Source of the DNA: Sphingomonas sp. TDK1
GTDB lineage: Bacteria; Pseudomonadota; Alphaproteobacteria; Sphingomonadales; Sphingomonadaceae
Length of the DNA stretch: 64,000 bases
Assembly (NCBI RefSeq): GCF_001650735.1
Contig: NZ_LXVY01000005.1
Coordinates: 124,001-188,000 of the forward strand
Direction: 5' to 3'
Shown: piece by piece, positions 16,797 through 26,461 of the stretch
Position numbering within the stretch: the stretch's first letter is position 1
How the letters are laid out: each line of letters starts with the position of its first letter
The notes under the pieces: model-generated
The model's input: the letters and a program-made list of their open reading frames with translations, nothing else
The model's database searches: none
Told to the model about the DNA's origin: nothing
Position numbers and translations under genes: made by a program

Positions 16797-19700
16797 TTAC
16801 AGGCGCAGCGAAACGCCTGCGACCAGCTGGCGGCCCAGCAGGTCATAGCCCATGATCGTGTTGCCGCGCAGCAGACCGATGCGGCTGCGGCTGTCCGGAA
16901 CGATCGGCGGGTCGCGGTCGAACAGGTTGTTCGCCGCAAGGCGGAACGTCATGCGCTTGTTGATGTCGAAGGTCAGCGCAAGGTCGAACCAGTCATACGC
17001 CTTGATGCCCGGATAGGCATCACGCTTGTCGCCCTCCGGCAGCGCCGGAATGCCGGTGCTGGCCGGCGCATAGACCGTCATCGGCATGCCGCTGCGGTGA
17101 CGCCAGTTCAGCGACACGCTGGCGACGCGACCCGGCGCCATCCAGGTGGTGCGGAACTGGTGCGCCCAGGTCGGCATGCTCTCGCCGCAACCGCTGCCGA
17201 AATAGCCGGTGCAGTCGCGCGGCGTGATGTCCGGTGCGCCCTGGCTGCCGACCAGCGTCATCAGCGTGCCGTTGAAGCTCATGTCGAGCGAACCGACATT
17301 GCCCAGGCCGACATTGTACTGACCCTGGAAATCCCAGCCATGCGACTTGGACTTGTAGCCGTTGGTCGAGCCACGCGAAACCCAGCCGGTCGCCGGGCTC
17401 GTTGCCGGCGAGCTGGACAGCGTGCCGTCGGCGTTACGCTTGATGCCACGGCAATAATAGTCGTTGCCCGTGGTGAGGCAGCCGTTGAGCCAGTCGAGCG
17501 GGTTGAAGAACTCGAGCTGGTCCTCCAAGTCGATCAGCCAGCGATCGACCGACACGGTCAGGCCCGGCACGAAGCGCGGCTGCAGCACGACGCCGAAGGT
17601 CTTGGTATAGGCCGTTTCCGGACGTAGCGCGAAGCCGCCTTCACGAACGGTGCAGGCATCGTTCGGGCAGATCAGCGTCTGGCTGTTGTACAGGTTGGTC
17701 GGCAGGCCGGTGCGTGCGCACTGCTGCGGCGTCCAGGTCGGCGCGACACGCGGACCGTTCGGGTTCGACCCGTTGATCTGCGGGGCGCAGGGATCCGCGT
17801 AGAAACCCTGGTTCCAGAAGATGTTGGAGGCATTAGCTGCCGCACCCACGCCCGGTGCCGCCTGCGACTTGTTGTACGAGGCGCGGAACGTGATGTCCTT
17901 GACCGGCGACCAGATGCCTTCGATCTTCCAGGTGCCGAACTTGCTTTCCAGGCGGTTATACTTGGACAGGCGGTAGCCGCCGTTCAGCTGCAGCAGGTTG
18001 GTCCAGGACTGGTGCTCGACCAGCGGCGCCTGGATTTCAACGTTGCCTTCCAGGATGTTCTGGGTGGCGCGAACGTTATCGCCGCTGCTGTTGTTCTCGC
18101 GGAAGATGTCGTTGTAGTCGGTACGATCCATCTCGTCGCGATATTCGGCACCCAGCGCGATCGCGACGCCCTGCTCGGCGAGCGGCGAGGTGATGCCATA
18201 CTTGCCGAGATCGCCGCTCACCGTGCCGATGAACTGCAACAGGCGCGGAATACGCTTGGCGATGCCGCCGGTCGCGCCCCCGAACAGATAGTTGTTCAGC
18301 GCCGAATCATTGTTGAACGGCCGGAAAGCGTTGAACGGCACGCAGGAAGGATCGGTGCCGTTGACCACCGAACGACAGGTCGGGCGGCCGTTGACGTTCA
18401 CCACATCCAGCGAGCGGTTGATATTGGCGAAGCGTGCGAACGGCACGTCGATCGTGTCGAGCTGCGCGCGCGACAGCATGCCGGCCACGTCATAGGACCA
18501 GTTGTTGTCGAGCACACGTCCGCGAACACCGGCGGTGACGCGATAGCCCGCGTTGATGAACTCCTGACGGACGAGCGGCTGCGAATCAAAGCGATAGCGC
18601 ACGTCGATCGGGGCGAACTGTCCTGCCACCCCGGCATTGGCACCGCACAGCGTCTGTGCCTGCGAGGAGGAAAGGAACGGGTTATCGCAGTTCACCTGGA
18701 ACGGCGCAGTGCCATAGGAAGCGAAGTTGAAGTTGCGGTTCAGCTGGGTGTTGTACGACTTGTCGCGGTACCACAGCACGTTGCTGTACAGCTCGATATG
18801 ATCGCTAAGCTGCGCGGTCAGGAAGCCGCCGGCGTTCACGCGGTGGAACGGCCGCTGGAACGCCCAATCGTCATAGGGATTGGCCGAGCTGCCGGCGGGA
18901 CCGCTGTTGATCGGGATGAAGGTGCCGTCGCCGTTGGGATTATTGACGAACACCGTACCCTTGTTCGGGCCGGCCTGCGGGATGATCGTGCCCGCGGGGG
19001 TGAAGCTCGCGCGCGAACAGCCAAGCGGCGAGGTGCGGCTGCTGGTCACGACTTCGCAAACCGCATTCGAGCGGTCGCGCAGGCGGACCAGGCTCGACTG
19101 GCGATAGTCGGCAAAGGCCGAGATGTTGACCTTGCCGTCGAACAGGTTGGTGCCCGCGGCGATGCTGACGTCGGCGCGGCCGCCGTCGTTCTTCAGGCCC
19201 AGTGGCGCGTTGAAACCGGCGCGTGCGGCGGCATCGGTAACCGCGCTGCTGCGGTTGTTGTGGTTGAAGAAGCTGTAATTGCCGTCGATGCGGATGCCGG
19301 TGAAGTTCTTCTTCAGCACGAAGTTGACCACGCCCGCGACCGCGTCCGAACCGTAGACCGACGAGGCACCGCCGGTCAGCACGTCGATGCGCTCGACCAG
19401 TGCGTTCGGGATGATGCCGACATCGACCGAGTTGGGCAGGCCGATGCGCAGACCGTCGATCAGCATCAGCGTGCGCTCATAGCCCAGACTGCGCAGCTTG
19501 ATGCGCTGGCGGCCTTCGGAGTCGCTGAAATTCTGCTCGGAGTTGACCTGCACCTGCGGGAGGCGGTTGGTCACTTCCTCGATCGTGGTTGCGCCCTGCG
19601 CGGCGATCTCGGCGGCGGTGGTGGTGACGATCGGCGCGGCGGAACGGTTATTGAGCCGGACGATACGCGTACCAGTGACGACGATGGCGCCGCCCGAAGC

Positions 19701-19847
19701 ATCCTGCGGCGTTTCATCGGCCAGCTTGGCCGACGCGACCGGATCCCCGATCGAGACCGGCGGATTCTCGCTGGTCTGTGCGGCGGCGGGCACCGCCATC
19801 AGCGCGGCCACGCAACAGCTGCTGGCCCAAACTCCCCTTAGCATCAT
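16797..19847 (-). CDS. TonB-dependent receptor of the mannan/glycan locus
   Basis: Outer-membrane active transporter, 1016 aa. ATG at 19847 has AGGGGA eight bases upstream; a TTG two codons earlier is less likely. Signal peptide to about residue 25 (VPAAAQ), plug domain beginning AIVVTGTRIVRLNNRSAAPI with the IKLRSLGYERTLMLIDG box, a long barrel, and terminal GVSLRL. No STN domain, so it is a transporter and not a sigma-signalling receptor. Plug sequence and size match the oligosaccharide or peptide importing class common in sphingomonads. Lies 285 bases downstream of a GH92 mannosidase in the same direction and ends at a strong terminator. Glycan specificity is inferred from neighbours. Confidence 0.85.
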   Translation of the reverse strand: MMLRGVWASSCCVAALMAVPAAAQTSENPPVSIGDPVASAKLADETPQDASGGAIVVTGTRIVRLNNRSAAPIVTTTAAEIAAQGATTIEEVTNRLPQVQVNSEQNFSDSEGRQRIKLRSLGYERTLMLIDGLRIGLPNSVDVGIIPNALVERIDVLTGGASSVYGSDAVAGVVNFVLKKNFTGIRIDGNYSFFNHNNRSSAVTDAAARAGFNAPLGLKNDGGRADVSIAAGTNLFDGKVNISAFADYRQSSLVRLRDRSNAVCEVVTSSRTSPLGCSRASFTPAGTIIPQAGPNKGTVFVNNPNGDGTFIPINSGPAGSSANPYDDWAFQRPFHRVNAGGFLTAQLSDHIELYSNVLWYRDKSYNTQLNRNFNFASYGTAPFQVNCDNPFLSSSQAQTLCGANAGVAGQFAPIDVRYRFDSQPLVRQEFINAGYRVTAGVRGRVLDNNWSYDVAGMLSRAQLDTIDVPFARFANINRSLDVVNVNGRPTCRSVVNGTDPSCVPFNAFRPFNNDSALNNYLFGGATGGIAKRIPRLLQFIGTVSGDLGKYGITSPLAEQGVAIALGAEYRDEMDRTDYNDIFRENNSSGDNVRATQNILEGNVEIQAPLVEHQSWTNLLQLNGGYRLSKYNRLESKFGTWKIEGIWSPVKDITFRASYNKSQAAPGVGAAANASNIFWNQGFYADPCAPQINGSNPNGPRVAPTWTPQQCARTGLPTNLYNSQTLICPNDACTVREGGFALRPETAYTKTFGVVLQPRFVPGLTVSVDRWLIDLEDQLEFFNPLDWLNGCLTTGNDYYCRGIKRNADGTLSSSPATSPATGWVSRGSTNGYKSKSHGWDFQGQYNVGLGNVGSLDMSFNGTLMTLVGSQGAPDITPRDCTGYFGSGCGESMPTWAHQFRTTWMAPGRVASVSLNWRHRSGMPMTVYAPASTGIPALPEGDKRDAYPGIKAYDWFDLALTFDINKRMTFRLAANNLFDRDPPIVPDSRSRIGLLRGNTIMGYDLLGRQLVAGVSLRL

Positions 19848-20029
19848 GAACAAATCCCCTCTTTTTAACCGGCATCCGGGGAATCCGGTTCGTCAGCAGG
19901 ATTGCCGCGCTCCGGGGAAGCATGGCTGGCGCGTGATGGCCGTGATCAATCCCGACGAACCTTTCCGGACTTGGTTGTCCGAAGGTGTCATTCTGGTTTC
20001 ATACAGGCAACAGACAGGTTGCAGAAAAA

Positions 20030-20044
20030 CGCAATTTGATTGCG
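20030..20044. promoter_or_regulatory. Palindrome upstream of TonB receptor gene, possible operator
   Basis: CGCAAT-TTG-ATTGCG, a perfect six-base inverted repeat with a three-base centre, in the 285-base gap before the receptor start. A looser repeat GCAAC-N6-GTTGC lies just beside it at about 20007-20022. The gap is long for an operon, so the receptor probably has its own promoter here. The binding protein is unknown. Confidence 0.4.
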
Positions 20045-20132
20045 ATATTTTGCAGGGCGTTGCCGAAAGGTAACAATCCGGTCCTAATGCAATCGTTTCG
20101 TGGGAAGCGCTGGCACTCCCCACATGATGCAT

Positions 20133-22460
20133 TCAGGCTGGCCCATGTCCGAAGGAAGGCGGCCGATCCGCCTTCGCCGTCCCGAAATTTGACGGTTTCG
20201 CGCCCATGGTGAAGACCAGTTCGCCGCCGCGTGCCAGATCGGCATGCCCGATCCAGTTGCGGGTCCAGGGTTTGCCGTTCCAGGTAACCGATTGGACATA
20301 TGGGCGATCCGCAGCATTGCCGACCGCGCGGATCCGCAGGGTCCGCCCGCCGCCCAGCTGCATCTCCGCGCGATCGAACAGCGGCGAGCCGAACACATAG
20401 ACGCCGCTCACCGGATCGACCGGATAGAAGCCGAGCGCGCTGAGGATGAACCAGGCACTGGTCTGGCCGCAGTCGTCGTTGCCGATCACGCCGTCCGGAT
20501 CGGCCTTGTACATCTCGTTGCACAGACGGCGGACCATCGCCTGGGTCTTCCACGGCGCCCCGGCATAGGCATAGAGATAGGCGACGTGCTGGTTGGGCTC
20601 GTTGCCATGCGCATATTGCCCGACCAGGCCGGAGATGTCCGGCGGCGCGTTCTTGGGCAGCGTCGAGGGCGCGGTGAACAGCGCATCGAGCTTGGCCTCG
20701 AACTTCTGGTCGCCACCGAACAGCGCGATCAGGCCGTAGACGTCGTGTTGGTTGAGGAAGGTGGCCTGCCAGCCATTGGCCTCGGTATAGTCGCGCTGCT
20801 TGTCGGGGTTGTGGCCGAGCTGGATCGGATCATAGTCCTTCCACCAGCTGCCATCGGCGAAGCGCGGCCGGGCAAAGCCGATCTCGGTGCTGATCACGTT
20901 GCGATAGTTCTGCGCACGCTTGCGCAGCGCCGCCGCGTCGTCATGCGCGCCGGCCGCTTCGGCGAGCACCGCCATCGCCCAGTCGTCATAGGCATATTCC
21001 TGGGTGCGGCTGACCGATTCCCAGATCTTGTCGGCGGGCACATAGCCGAGATCGTAATAGAAGCCGCGGCCGAGCGTGCTGTCGATATCGGGGAAGGTCC
21101 GGTCGAAGGCGCGCGCGCGGATCTTCGGCCAGGCGGCGGCATAGTCGGCCTGGATGCCCTTGTTGCGCGCTTCCGCCAGCACCGACACGGCGTGCCAGCC
21201 GATCATGCACGCGGTCTCGACGCCCTGGAGCGGCCAGACCGGCGGGCCATAGGGGCTCTGCTGCGTCTGGCGGACGAGGTCTTGGGTGAAGCGCGTCGCC
21301 ATGTCCGGGCGGATCAGCGTGAGCAGCGGGTGCAGCGCGCGATACGTGTCCCACAGCGAATAGGTGCTGTAGGCGGGCGCGTCGGCCGGCGCCTGGTGGA
21401 CCTGCCGGTCGAGCCCGACATAGCGGCCGTCGCGATCGGTGAAGAGCGTCGGTGACAGCGAGGCATGATAGAGCGCGCTCGCCATGATCGTGCGGTGCTC
21501 GGGCGTGCCGCCCTCGACGCGGATGCTGCCCAGCTCGCGCGCCCAGGTCCGCGCCGCCGCCGCGCGGGTGGCGTCGAACGCCCAGCCTGGGGCCTCGGCC
21601 GCCAGCGCCGCCTTGGCGCCCGCGACATCGACCGCCGAGATGCCGGTCTTGATCTCGATCGGCTTGGCGCCCGCATCGTCGAAGAAGAAGGCGACCTTCA
21701 GCCGCTTGCCAGTGACGCTGGTCGCACCCGCCGGTGCGGGCGCGTCGTCATCGCCGAAGAACTGCACGCGGCTAGGCTTGCGCGACAGGCGCAGCGCGAA
21801 GTGGATGTGCCGCCCCTTGGCCCAGCGATTGACCTTGCGGCTGCCGGTGAGCAACCCGTCCGGCGAGAGCGCGAGCGACGCGTCCTCGACCAATGTGCCC
21901 TTGTCCCAGCTGTCGATGATCGCATGGGCGAAATCGATCAGGATATGCCCCTCGCCCGCCGGGAAGGTGTAGCGATGCTGGCCGGTGCGCTCGGTAACGG
22001 TCAGCTCGGCGAGCACGCCCGATTCCAGCCGGACGCGGTAATAGCCGGGTTCGGCATGCTCGTCCGAATAACGCTGGCGATAGCTGCCCTCGGGCTTTTC
22101 CAGCGTACCCGGCGTAAGCTTGAGCGGCCCGCGGCTAGGCACCACCAGCACGTCGAGCATGTCGCCGATGCCGGTGCCGGACAGGTGGGTGTGCGAGAAG
22201 CCCATGATCGTGGCATCGTCCTTGTGGTAGCCCGAACAGGCATCCCAGCGGCTGTTGTCGGTATCCGGCCCCAGCTGGACCATGCCGAAGGGCAGTGCTG
22301 GTCCGGGGAAGGTATGGCCATGCCCGCCGGTGCCGATGAACAGATCGGGCCGAGCGGCCTCGAAAGCGGCGGACCAGGCGGTGCGCGGCAGCGCGGCGGC
22401 AATGGCGGCGGTGCCGCTGCCCAGCAGGAGTTGGCGGCGTGTGGCGATGGTCATCGTCAT
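20133..22460 (-). CDS. GH92 alpha-mannosidase (copy 1)
   Basis: Exo-acting alpha-mannosidase of glycoside hydrolase family 92 (calcium-dependent, usually alpha-1,2/1,3), 775 aa. Twin-arginine-like N-terminus (RRQLLLGSGTAAI). N-terminal beta-sandwich, then the (alpha/alpha)6 domain. GH92 landmarks: GTGGHGHTFPGPALPFGMVQ, GFSHTHLSGTG, YSLWDTYRALHPL, TEANGWQATFLNQHD, GQYAHGNEPNQHVAYLY and NDDCGQTSAWFILSALGFYP. The acidic pair expected for metal and catalytic function is retained in these motifs. ATG 22460 has GGAG just upstream. Sits between a GH125 gene and a TonB receptor on the same strand. Confidence 0.93.
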   Translation of the reverse strand: MTMTIATRRQLLLGSGTAAIAAALPRTAWSAAFEAARPDLFIGTGGHGHTFPGPALPFGMVQLGPDTDNSRWDACSGYHKDDATIMGFSHTHLSGTGIGDMLDVLVVPSRGPLKLTPGTLEKPEGSYRQRYSDEHAEPGYYRVRLESGVLAELTVTERTGQHRYTFPAGEGHILIDFAHAIIDSWDKGTLVEDASLALSPDGLLTGSRKVNRWAKGRHIHFALRLSRKPSRVQFFGDDDAPAPAGATSVTGKRLKVAFFFDDAGAKPIEIKTGISAVDVAGAKAALAAEAPGWAFDATRAAAARTWARELGSIRVEGGTPEHRTIMASALYHASLSPTLFTDRDGRYVGLDRQVHQAPADAPAYSTYSLWDTYRALHPLLTLIRPDMATRFTQDLVRQTQQSPYGPPVWPLQGVETACMIGWHAVSVLAEARNKGIQADYAAAWPKIRARAFDRTFPDIDSTLGRGFYYDLGYVPADKIWESVSRTQEYAYDDWAMAVLAEAAGAHDDAAALRKRAQNYRNVISTEIGFARPRFADGSWWKDYDPIQLGHNPDKQRDYTEANGWQATFLNQHDVYGLIALFGGDQKFEAKLDALFTAPSTLPKNAPPDISGLVGQYAHGNEPNQHVAYLYAYAGAPWKTQAMVRRLCNEMYKADPDGVIGNDDCGQTSAWFILSALGFYPVDPVSGVYVFGSPLFDRAEMQLGGGRTLRIRAVGNAADRPYVQSVTWNGKPWTRNWIGHADLARGGELVFTMGAKPSNFGTAKADRPPSFGHGPA

Positions 22461-22509
22461 CGGCTCCGAATGAGAAGTGTAGTGGTGTGGGATTAAATGT
22501 GCCTAGCGC

Positions 22510-22605
22510 CGTCATCCCGACGAAAGTCGGGATCCATTGCCCTCAGCGTTCCGGCTCCTGCCGCAGCGGAGAGGCGACTGGATCCCGGCTTTCGCCGGGA
22601 TGACG
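22510..22605. repeat. Extragenic palindromic repeat pair (REP-like)
   Basis: Two 27-base arms, 22510-22536 and 22579-22605, inverted to each other around a 42-base centre. Each arm contains its own small hairpin (TCCCGAC-gaaa-GTCGGGA and TCCCGGC-tttc-GCCGGGA). This GTCATCCCGG-type word is a common extragenic palindrome in proteobacteria. It fills most of the gap between the GH125 and GH92 genes, and may act as a transcription attenuator or mRNA-stabilising element. Confidence 0.75.
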
Positions 22606-22644
22606 TGCTTTGAGGGGCGGGCACAACCGAGCCAGGCATCGCGA

Positions 22645-24081
22645 TCAGTAGGTGCGGGCGAGCAGCGCGGGGCGGCGGCGCTCGAGATCGAGGATCAGGT
22701 CGCCGAACAGCCCGTTGGTCCAGGCGAACCAGGCGCGGGTGAACTTGGCGGGGTCATCCTTGTTGAAGCTCTCGTGCATGAAGCCGGTGCCGCCATGGGT
22801 GGTCTTCAGCCAGGCGAGGCACTGGGCGATCACGGCATCGTCGTCGCTGTTGAGCGCATGGGTGATGATCGCCATCGGCCAGATCATGTCGAGCCCGATA
22901 TGCGGGCCGCCGATGCCCTTCGCGGCCTTGCCCTCGAAATAATAGGGATTGCGGTCGCTCCAGGCGAGGTCGGCGGTGCGGCGGAACAGCGGATCCTCGC
23001 GGCGCGCGGCGTCGATCAGTGCAAGGCCCGAGAGGCTGGGGACGTTGGCGTCGTCCATGAAGATCCAGTTGCCGAAGCCGTCGATCTCATAGGCCCAGAC
23101 CTTGCCGCCCTTGCCGTCGGGCACCAGCGCATGGTCGTGCAGCGCCTTCTCGACCTCGTCGGCGAGCGCCTCGGCGTCCTTGGCCGCCGCCTCGTCGCCG
23201 CGCGTCTCGCGGTGCAGCTGCGCGACCTTGCGCAGCGCCGACACGGCGAACAGGTTAGACGGGATCAGGAACGGATAGACGCAGGCATCGTCCGAGGGGC
23301 GGAACATCGAGTGGATCAGCCCGATCTTGCGCGTCGGTGCGCCATAGCCGCCCATCGGCACGCTGTCGGTCGGCGCGACCGCCTGGCGCTGGAAGTGGTA
23401 CGGCCCCGGCCCCTGCTTGCGCTGCTGCACCCGGAAGGTGGCGACCGCCAGCTTGGCAGCCTGCGACCAGAGATCGTCGAACGGCGTCTTGTCGCGCGTG
23501 TGCGTCCAATAGGCATGCGCGATCCGCATCGTGTAGCAGAGCGAATCGATCTCCCATTTCCGCTCGGCGACGCCGGGCTTCATGTCGGTGACGTCGACCT
23601 GCGACCATTCGAGGCTCGACTTGGCCTTGGGGTCCTTCTCGAACGCATTGGCATAGGGATCGACCAGGACGCAGCGCGCCTGGCGCTGGATCAGCCCGAC
23701 GAACAGCCGGCGCAGCGCGGGATCCTGTCCGGCGAGATGGACATAGGTCTGCGCCTGGGCCGAGCTGTCGCGCAGCCACATCGCATTGATGTCGCCGGTG
23801 ATGATGAACGTGTCCGGCTTGCCGTCGAGCGTGCCGATCTCCACCGTGGTGTCGAGCGTGTTCGGGTAGCAATTCTCGAACAGCCAGGCGAGTTCGGGAT
23901 CGGCGATGCGCGCCTTCACCCGCGCGATTTCCGCCTCCACCGCCTTGCTGACGAAGCGGCGCTTGGCCGCCGGCGGGCGCTTGCTGACAAAGCCGGGGGC
24001 GGCGCGGGCGGCACCCGGCAATGCGGCGGCGGCACCCAGCGCGGCGGCACCGGCCATCAGCGAACGTCGATCGAACTGCAT
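22645..24081 (-). CDS. GH125 exo-alpha-1,6-mannosidase
   Basis: 478 aa. Metal-independent alpha-1,6-mannosidase family GH125, which removes backbone alpha-1,6 mannose from mannans and N-glycans after side chains are cleared. ATG 24081 follows GGGGGAG; the frame is open further up without a better start. Tat-like N-terminus (FDRRSLMAGAAALGAAA). Characteristic stretches: FENCYPNTLDTTVE, FIITGDINAMWLRDSSAQ, GLIHSMFRPSDDACVYPFLI, IFMDDANVPSLSGL and TGFMHESFNKDDP. Starts 17 bases after the stop of the second GH92 gene, so they form one operon. Confidence 0.92.
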   Translation of the reverse strand: MQFDRRSLMAGAAALGAAAALPGAARAAPGFVSKRPPAAKRRFVSKAVEAEIARVKARIADPELAWLFENCYPNTLDTTVEIGTLDGKPDTFIITGDINAMWLRDSSAQAQTYVHLAGQDPALRRLFVGLIQRQARCVLVDPYANAFEKDPKAKSSLEWSQVDVTDMKPGVAERKWEIDSLCYTMRIAHAYWTHTRDKTPFDDLWSQAAKLAVATFRVQQRKQGPGPYHFQRQAVAPTDSVPMGGYGAPTRKIGLIHSMFRPSDDACVYPFLIPSNLFAVSALRKVAQLHRETRGDEAAAKDAEALADEVEKALHDHALVPDGKGGKVWAYEIDGFGNWIFMDDANVPSLSGLALIDAARREDPLFRRTADLAWSDRNPYYFEGKAAKGIGGPHIGLDMIWPMAIITHALNSDDDAVIAQCLAWLKTTHGGTGFMHESFNKDDPAKFTRAWFAWTNGLFGDLILDLERRRPALLARTY

Positions 24082-24098
24082 CTTGTTCTCCCCCGCGC

Positions 24099-26435
24099 TC
24101 ACTTGGGCGCGCTCATCGAGAAGGGCGCATCGGCCTTGCGCGCACCCCAGGCCTTGTTCGGCGTCGGCCCCATCACGAAGCGCAGCGTGCCGCCCGCCTG
24201 CAGCGCCTCGCGCGACAGCCACGGCTTGTTGTACGCGCGGCCGTTCAGCGTGGCGGACTGGATGTAGACATTCTCGGCGCTGTTGTTCGCCGCCTCGATC
24301 GTCAGCACCTTGCCGCCCGGCATGGTGAGCCGGACGCTGCGGAACAGCGGGCTGCCCACCGCATATTGCCCCGCCGTAGGCGTCACCGGATAGAAGCCGA
24401 GCGCCGAGAAGACGTACCAGGCCGAGGTCTGGCCGTTATCCTCGTCGCCCGGATAGCCGTCCGGCGTCGCGGCATAGAGCTTGCGCATCACGTCGCGGAC
24501 ATGGGCCTGCGTCTTCCACGGCGCGCCGGCCCAGTCGTAGAGATAGATCATGTGCTGGATCGGCTGGTTGCCATGGGCGTACTGCCCCATGTCGACGATC
24601 TGCATCTCGCGGATCTCGTGGATCACCTGGCCGTAATAGCTGTCGTCGAAGATCGGGGCGGTGGCGAACACCGAGTCCAGCCGGTCGACGAACTTGGCGT
24701 CGCCGCCCATCAGGTCGATCAGGCCCTGCACGTCCTGCATCACCGACCAGCTGTAATGCAGCGCATTGCCCTCGGTGAAGGCATCGCCCCATTTGTACGG
24801 ATTGAACGGCGTCTCCCACGACCCATCCTTGTTGCGGCCGCGCATCCAGCCGCTCGCGGGATCGTAGAGCTTACGGAAATTCTGCGCGCGCTCGGCGTAG
24901 AGGCGGGCATCGTCCTTCTTGCCCAGCGCCGCGGCGAGGCGCGACAGCGAGAAGTCGGCGGTGGCATATTCGAGCGTGCGCGCGGCATTCTCGTTGATAC
25001 CGACATCATAGGGCACATAGCCGAGCTGGTTATAGTACTCGACGCCCTCGCGCCCGACCGCGCCGACGACATTGCCGTTCTTGTCCTTGGGGCGGCCCTG
25101 GCTGGTCGTCGCGTTCTTGACCATCGCCTCGTAGAGGGGTTCGATATCGAAGCCGCGCACGCCGTTGAGGTACGCATCGGCGATCAGGTTCGCCGAGTTG
25201 GAGCCGATCATCACGTCGCGATAGCCCGGGCTCGCCCATTCGGGCAGCCAGCCGCCTTCCTTGTAGGTGTTGACCAGCCCCTGCATGATCTCGGCATCGC
25301 GCTCGCGGTACATCAGCGCGAACCAGGGGAAGACCGCCCGCCACGTGTCCCAGAAGCCGTTGTCGGTGTACATGGGACCCGGATGCACCTGCCCGTCATA
25401 GGGGCTGTAATGGACTTGGCGGCCTTGCGCATCGATCTCGTAGAACATGCGCGGGAATTGCAGCATGCGGTAGAGCGCCGAATAGAAGGTGCGGCGGTTG
25501 TCGAGATTGGGATCGGTCACGCGGACGCGGCCGAGCTCCTTCTCCCACGCCGCCTTGGCCTTGGCCTTGGTCTGCTCGAAGCCGTCGCCGCCGATCTCGC
25601 TGGCGAGGTTCCGCTCGGCCTGTTCGGGGCTGATGAAGGACGAGGCGACCTTGACGTGCACCTGCTCGCCCGCGCGGGTGGCGAAGCTCACCACCGCGCC
25701 GACATGGTTGCCCTCGCGCTGCGCGGCTGCGGTCAGCTGCCAGTTATCGTCCCAGCTGCGCGTGACCGCAAAGTCATGGTCGAACTCGGCGACGAAATAG
25801 TTGCGGAAATTGCCCGGCACGCCGCCATGGTTGTTGCGCACCCAGCCGCTGATCCGCCGCCGCGCGCGATCGATGGTGACGCTCGACCCGCCGGCGAACG
25901 CGTCGAGCACGATGTGCGCGTCATCGGCCTTGGGGAAGGTGAAGCGGAACTGCGCGGCGCGGGCGGTGGGCGCCACTTCCGCCGTCACGTCGTAGTCGGC
26001 GAGGTAGACGCGGTAGCTGTACGGGTGACTCTCCTCGGCCTTGTGGCTGTACCAGGAGGCGCGCTCTGCCTCGCGGATTCGCACCGGGCCGGTCTCCGCC
26101 ATCAGCGAGAAGGCGGCATAGTCGTTCATCCACGGGCTGGGCTGGTGGGTCTGCTTGATGCCGTTGATCTTGTTGTCATGGTACATATAGCCCCAGCCGC
26201 TGCCGGGCTTGCCGGTCACCGGGGTCCAGAAGTTCATGCCCCAGGGCACGGCCACCGCAGGATAGGTGTTGCCGTAGGACAGCTCGTAGGTGGAATCGGT
26301 GCCCATCAGCGGGTTCACCAGATCGACCAGCGCCTCGTTGCGATCGGATTGCTGCGCGGTGGCGGGCAGCGTGGCGACGCCGGCGAGGAGCGCGAAGGCG
26401 GCGGCGCGGAGCCGCTTGGCGGAGAAAAGGGGCAC
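24099..26435 (-). CDS. GH92 alpha-mannosidase (copy 2)
   Basis: 778 aa from a GTG start at 26435 that has AAAGGA seven bases upstream; a TTG at 26465 would overlap the preceding gene and has no site. Signal peptide (FALLAGVATLPATAQ). GH92 signatures differ in detail from copy 1: VNPLMGTDSTYELSYGNTYP, PWGMNFWTPVTGK, NGFWDTWRAVFPWF, FTEGNALHYSWSVMQD, MGQYAHGNQPIQHMIYLYDW and DEDNGQTSAWYVFSALGFYP. The change of EANGWQ (copy 1) to EGNALHYSW suggests a different linkage preference, so the two enzymes are probably complementary and not duplicates. Confidence 0.93.
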   Translation of the reverse strand: MPLFSAKRLRAAAFALLAGVATLPATAQQSDRNEALVDLVNPLMGTDSTYELSYGNTYPAVAVPWGMNFWTPVTGKPGSGWGYMYHDNKINGIKQTHQPSPWMNDYAAFSLMAETGPVRIREAERASWYSHKAEESHPYSYRVYLADYDVTAEVAPTARAAQFRFTFPKADDAHIVLDAFAGGSSVTIDRARRRISGWVRNNHGGVPGNFRNYFVAEFDHDFAVTRSWDDNWQLTAAAQREGNHVGAVVSFATRAGEQVHVKVASSFISPEQAERNLASEIGGDGFEQTKAKAKAAWEKELGRVRVTDPNLDNRRTFYSALYRMLQFPRMFYEIDAQGRQVHYSPYDGQVHPGPMYTDNGFWDTWRAVFPWFALMYRERDAEIMQGLVNTYKEGGWLPEWASPGYRDVMIGSNSANLIADAYLNGVRGFDIEPLYEAMVKNATTSQGRPKDKNGNVVGAVGREGVEYYNQLGYVPYDVGINENAARTLEYATADFSLSRLAAALGKKDDARLYAERAQNFRKLYDPASGWMRGRNKDGSWETPFNPYKWGDAFTEGNALHYSWSVMQDVQGLIDLMGGDAKFVDRLDSVFATAPIFDDSYYGQVIHEIREMQIVDMGQYAHGNQPIQHMIYLYDWAGAPWKTQAHVRDVMRKLYAATPDGYPGDEDNGQTSAWYVFSALGFYPVTPTAGQYAVGSPLFRSVRLTMPGGKVLTIEAANNSAENVYIQSATLNGRAYNKPWLSREALQAGGTLRFVMGPTPNKAWGARKADAPFSMSAPK

Positions 26436-26461
26436 GAGGGTTCCTTTGGCTGGGCGCGTCG

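Noticed and set aside
18012..19841. 609-codon plus-strand frame over the TonB receptor
   Set aside because: Composition is Arg/Asp/Val-rich in the pattern of an antisense frame; the minus strand holds clear receptor motifs.
22510..22605. Possible CRISPR-like repeats
   Set aside because: Only one inverted pair with internal hairpins and no spacers; fits an extragenic palindrome.
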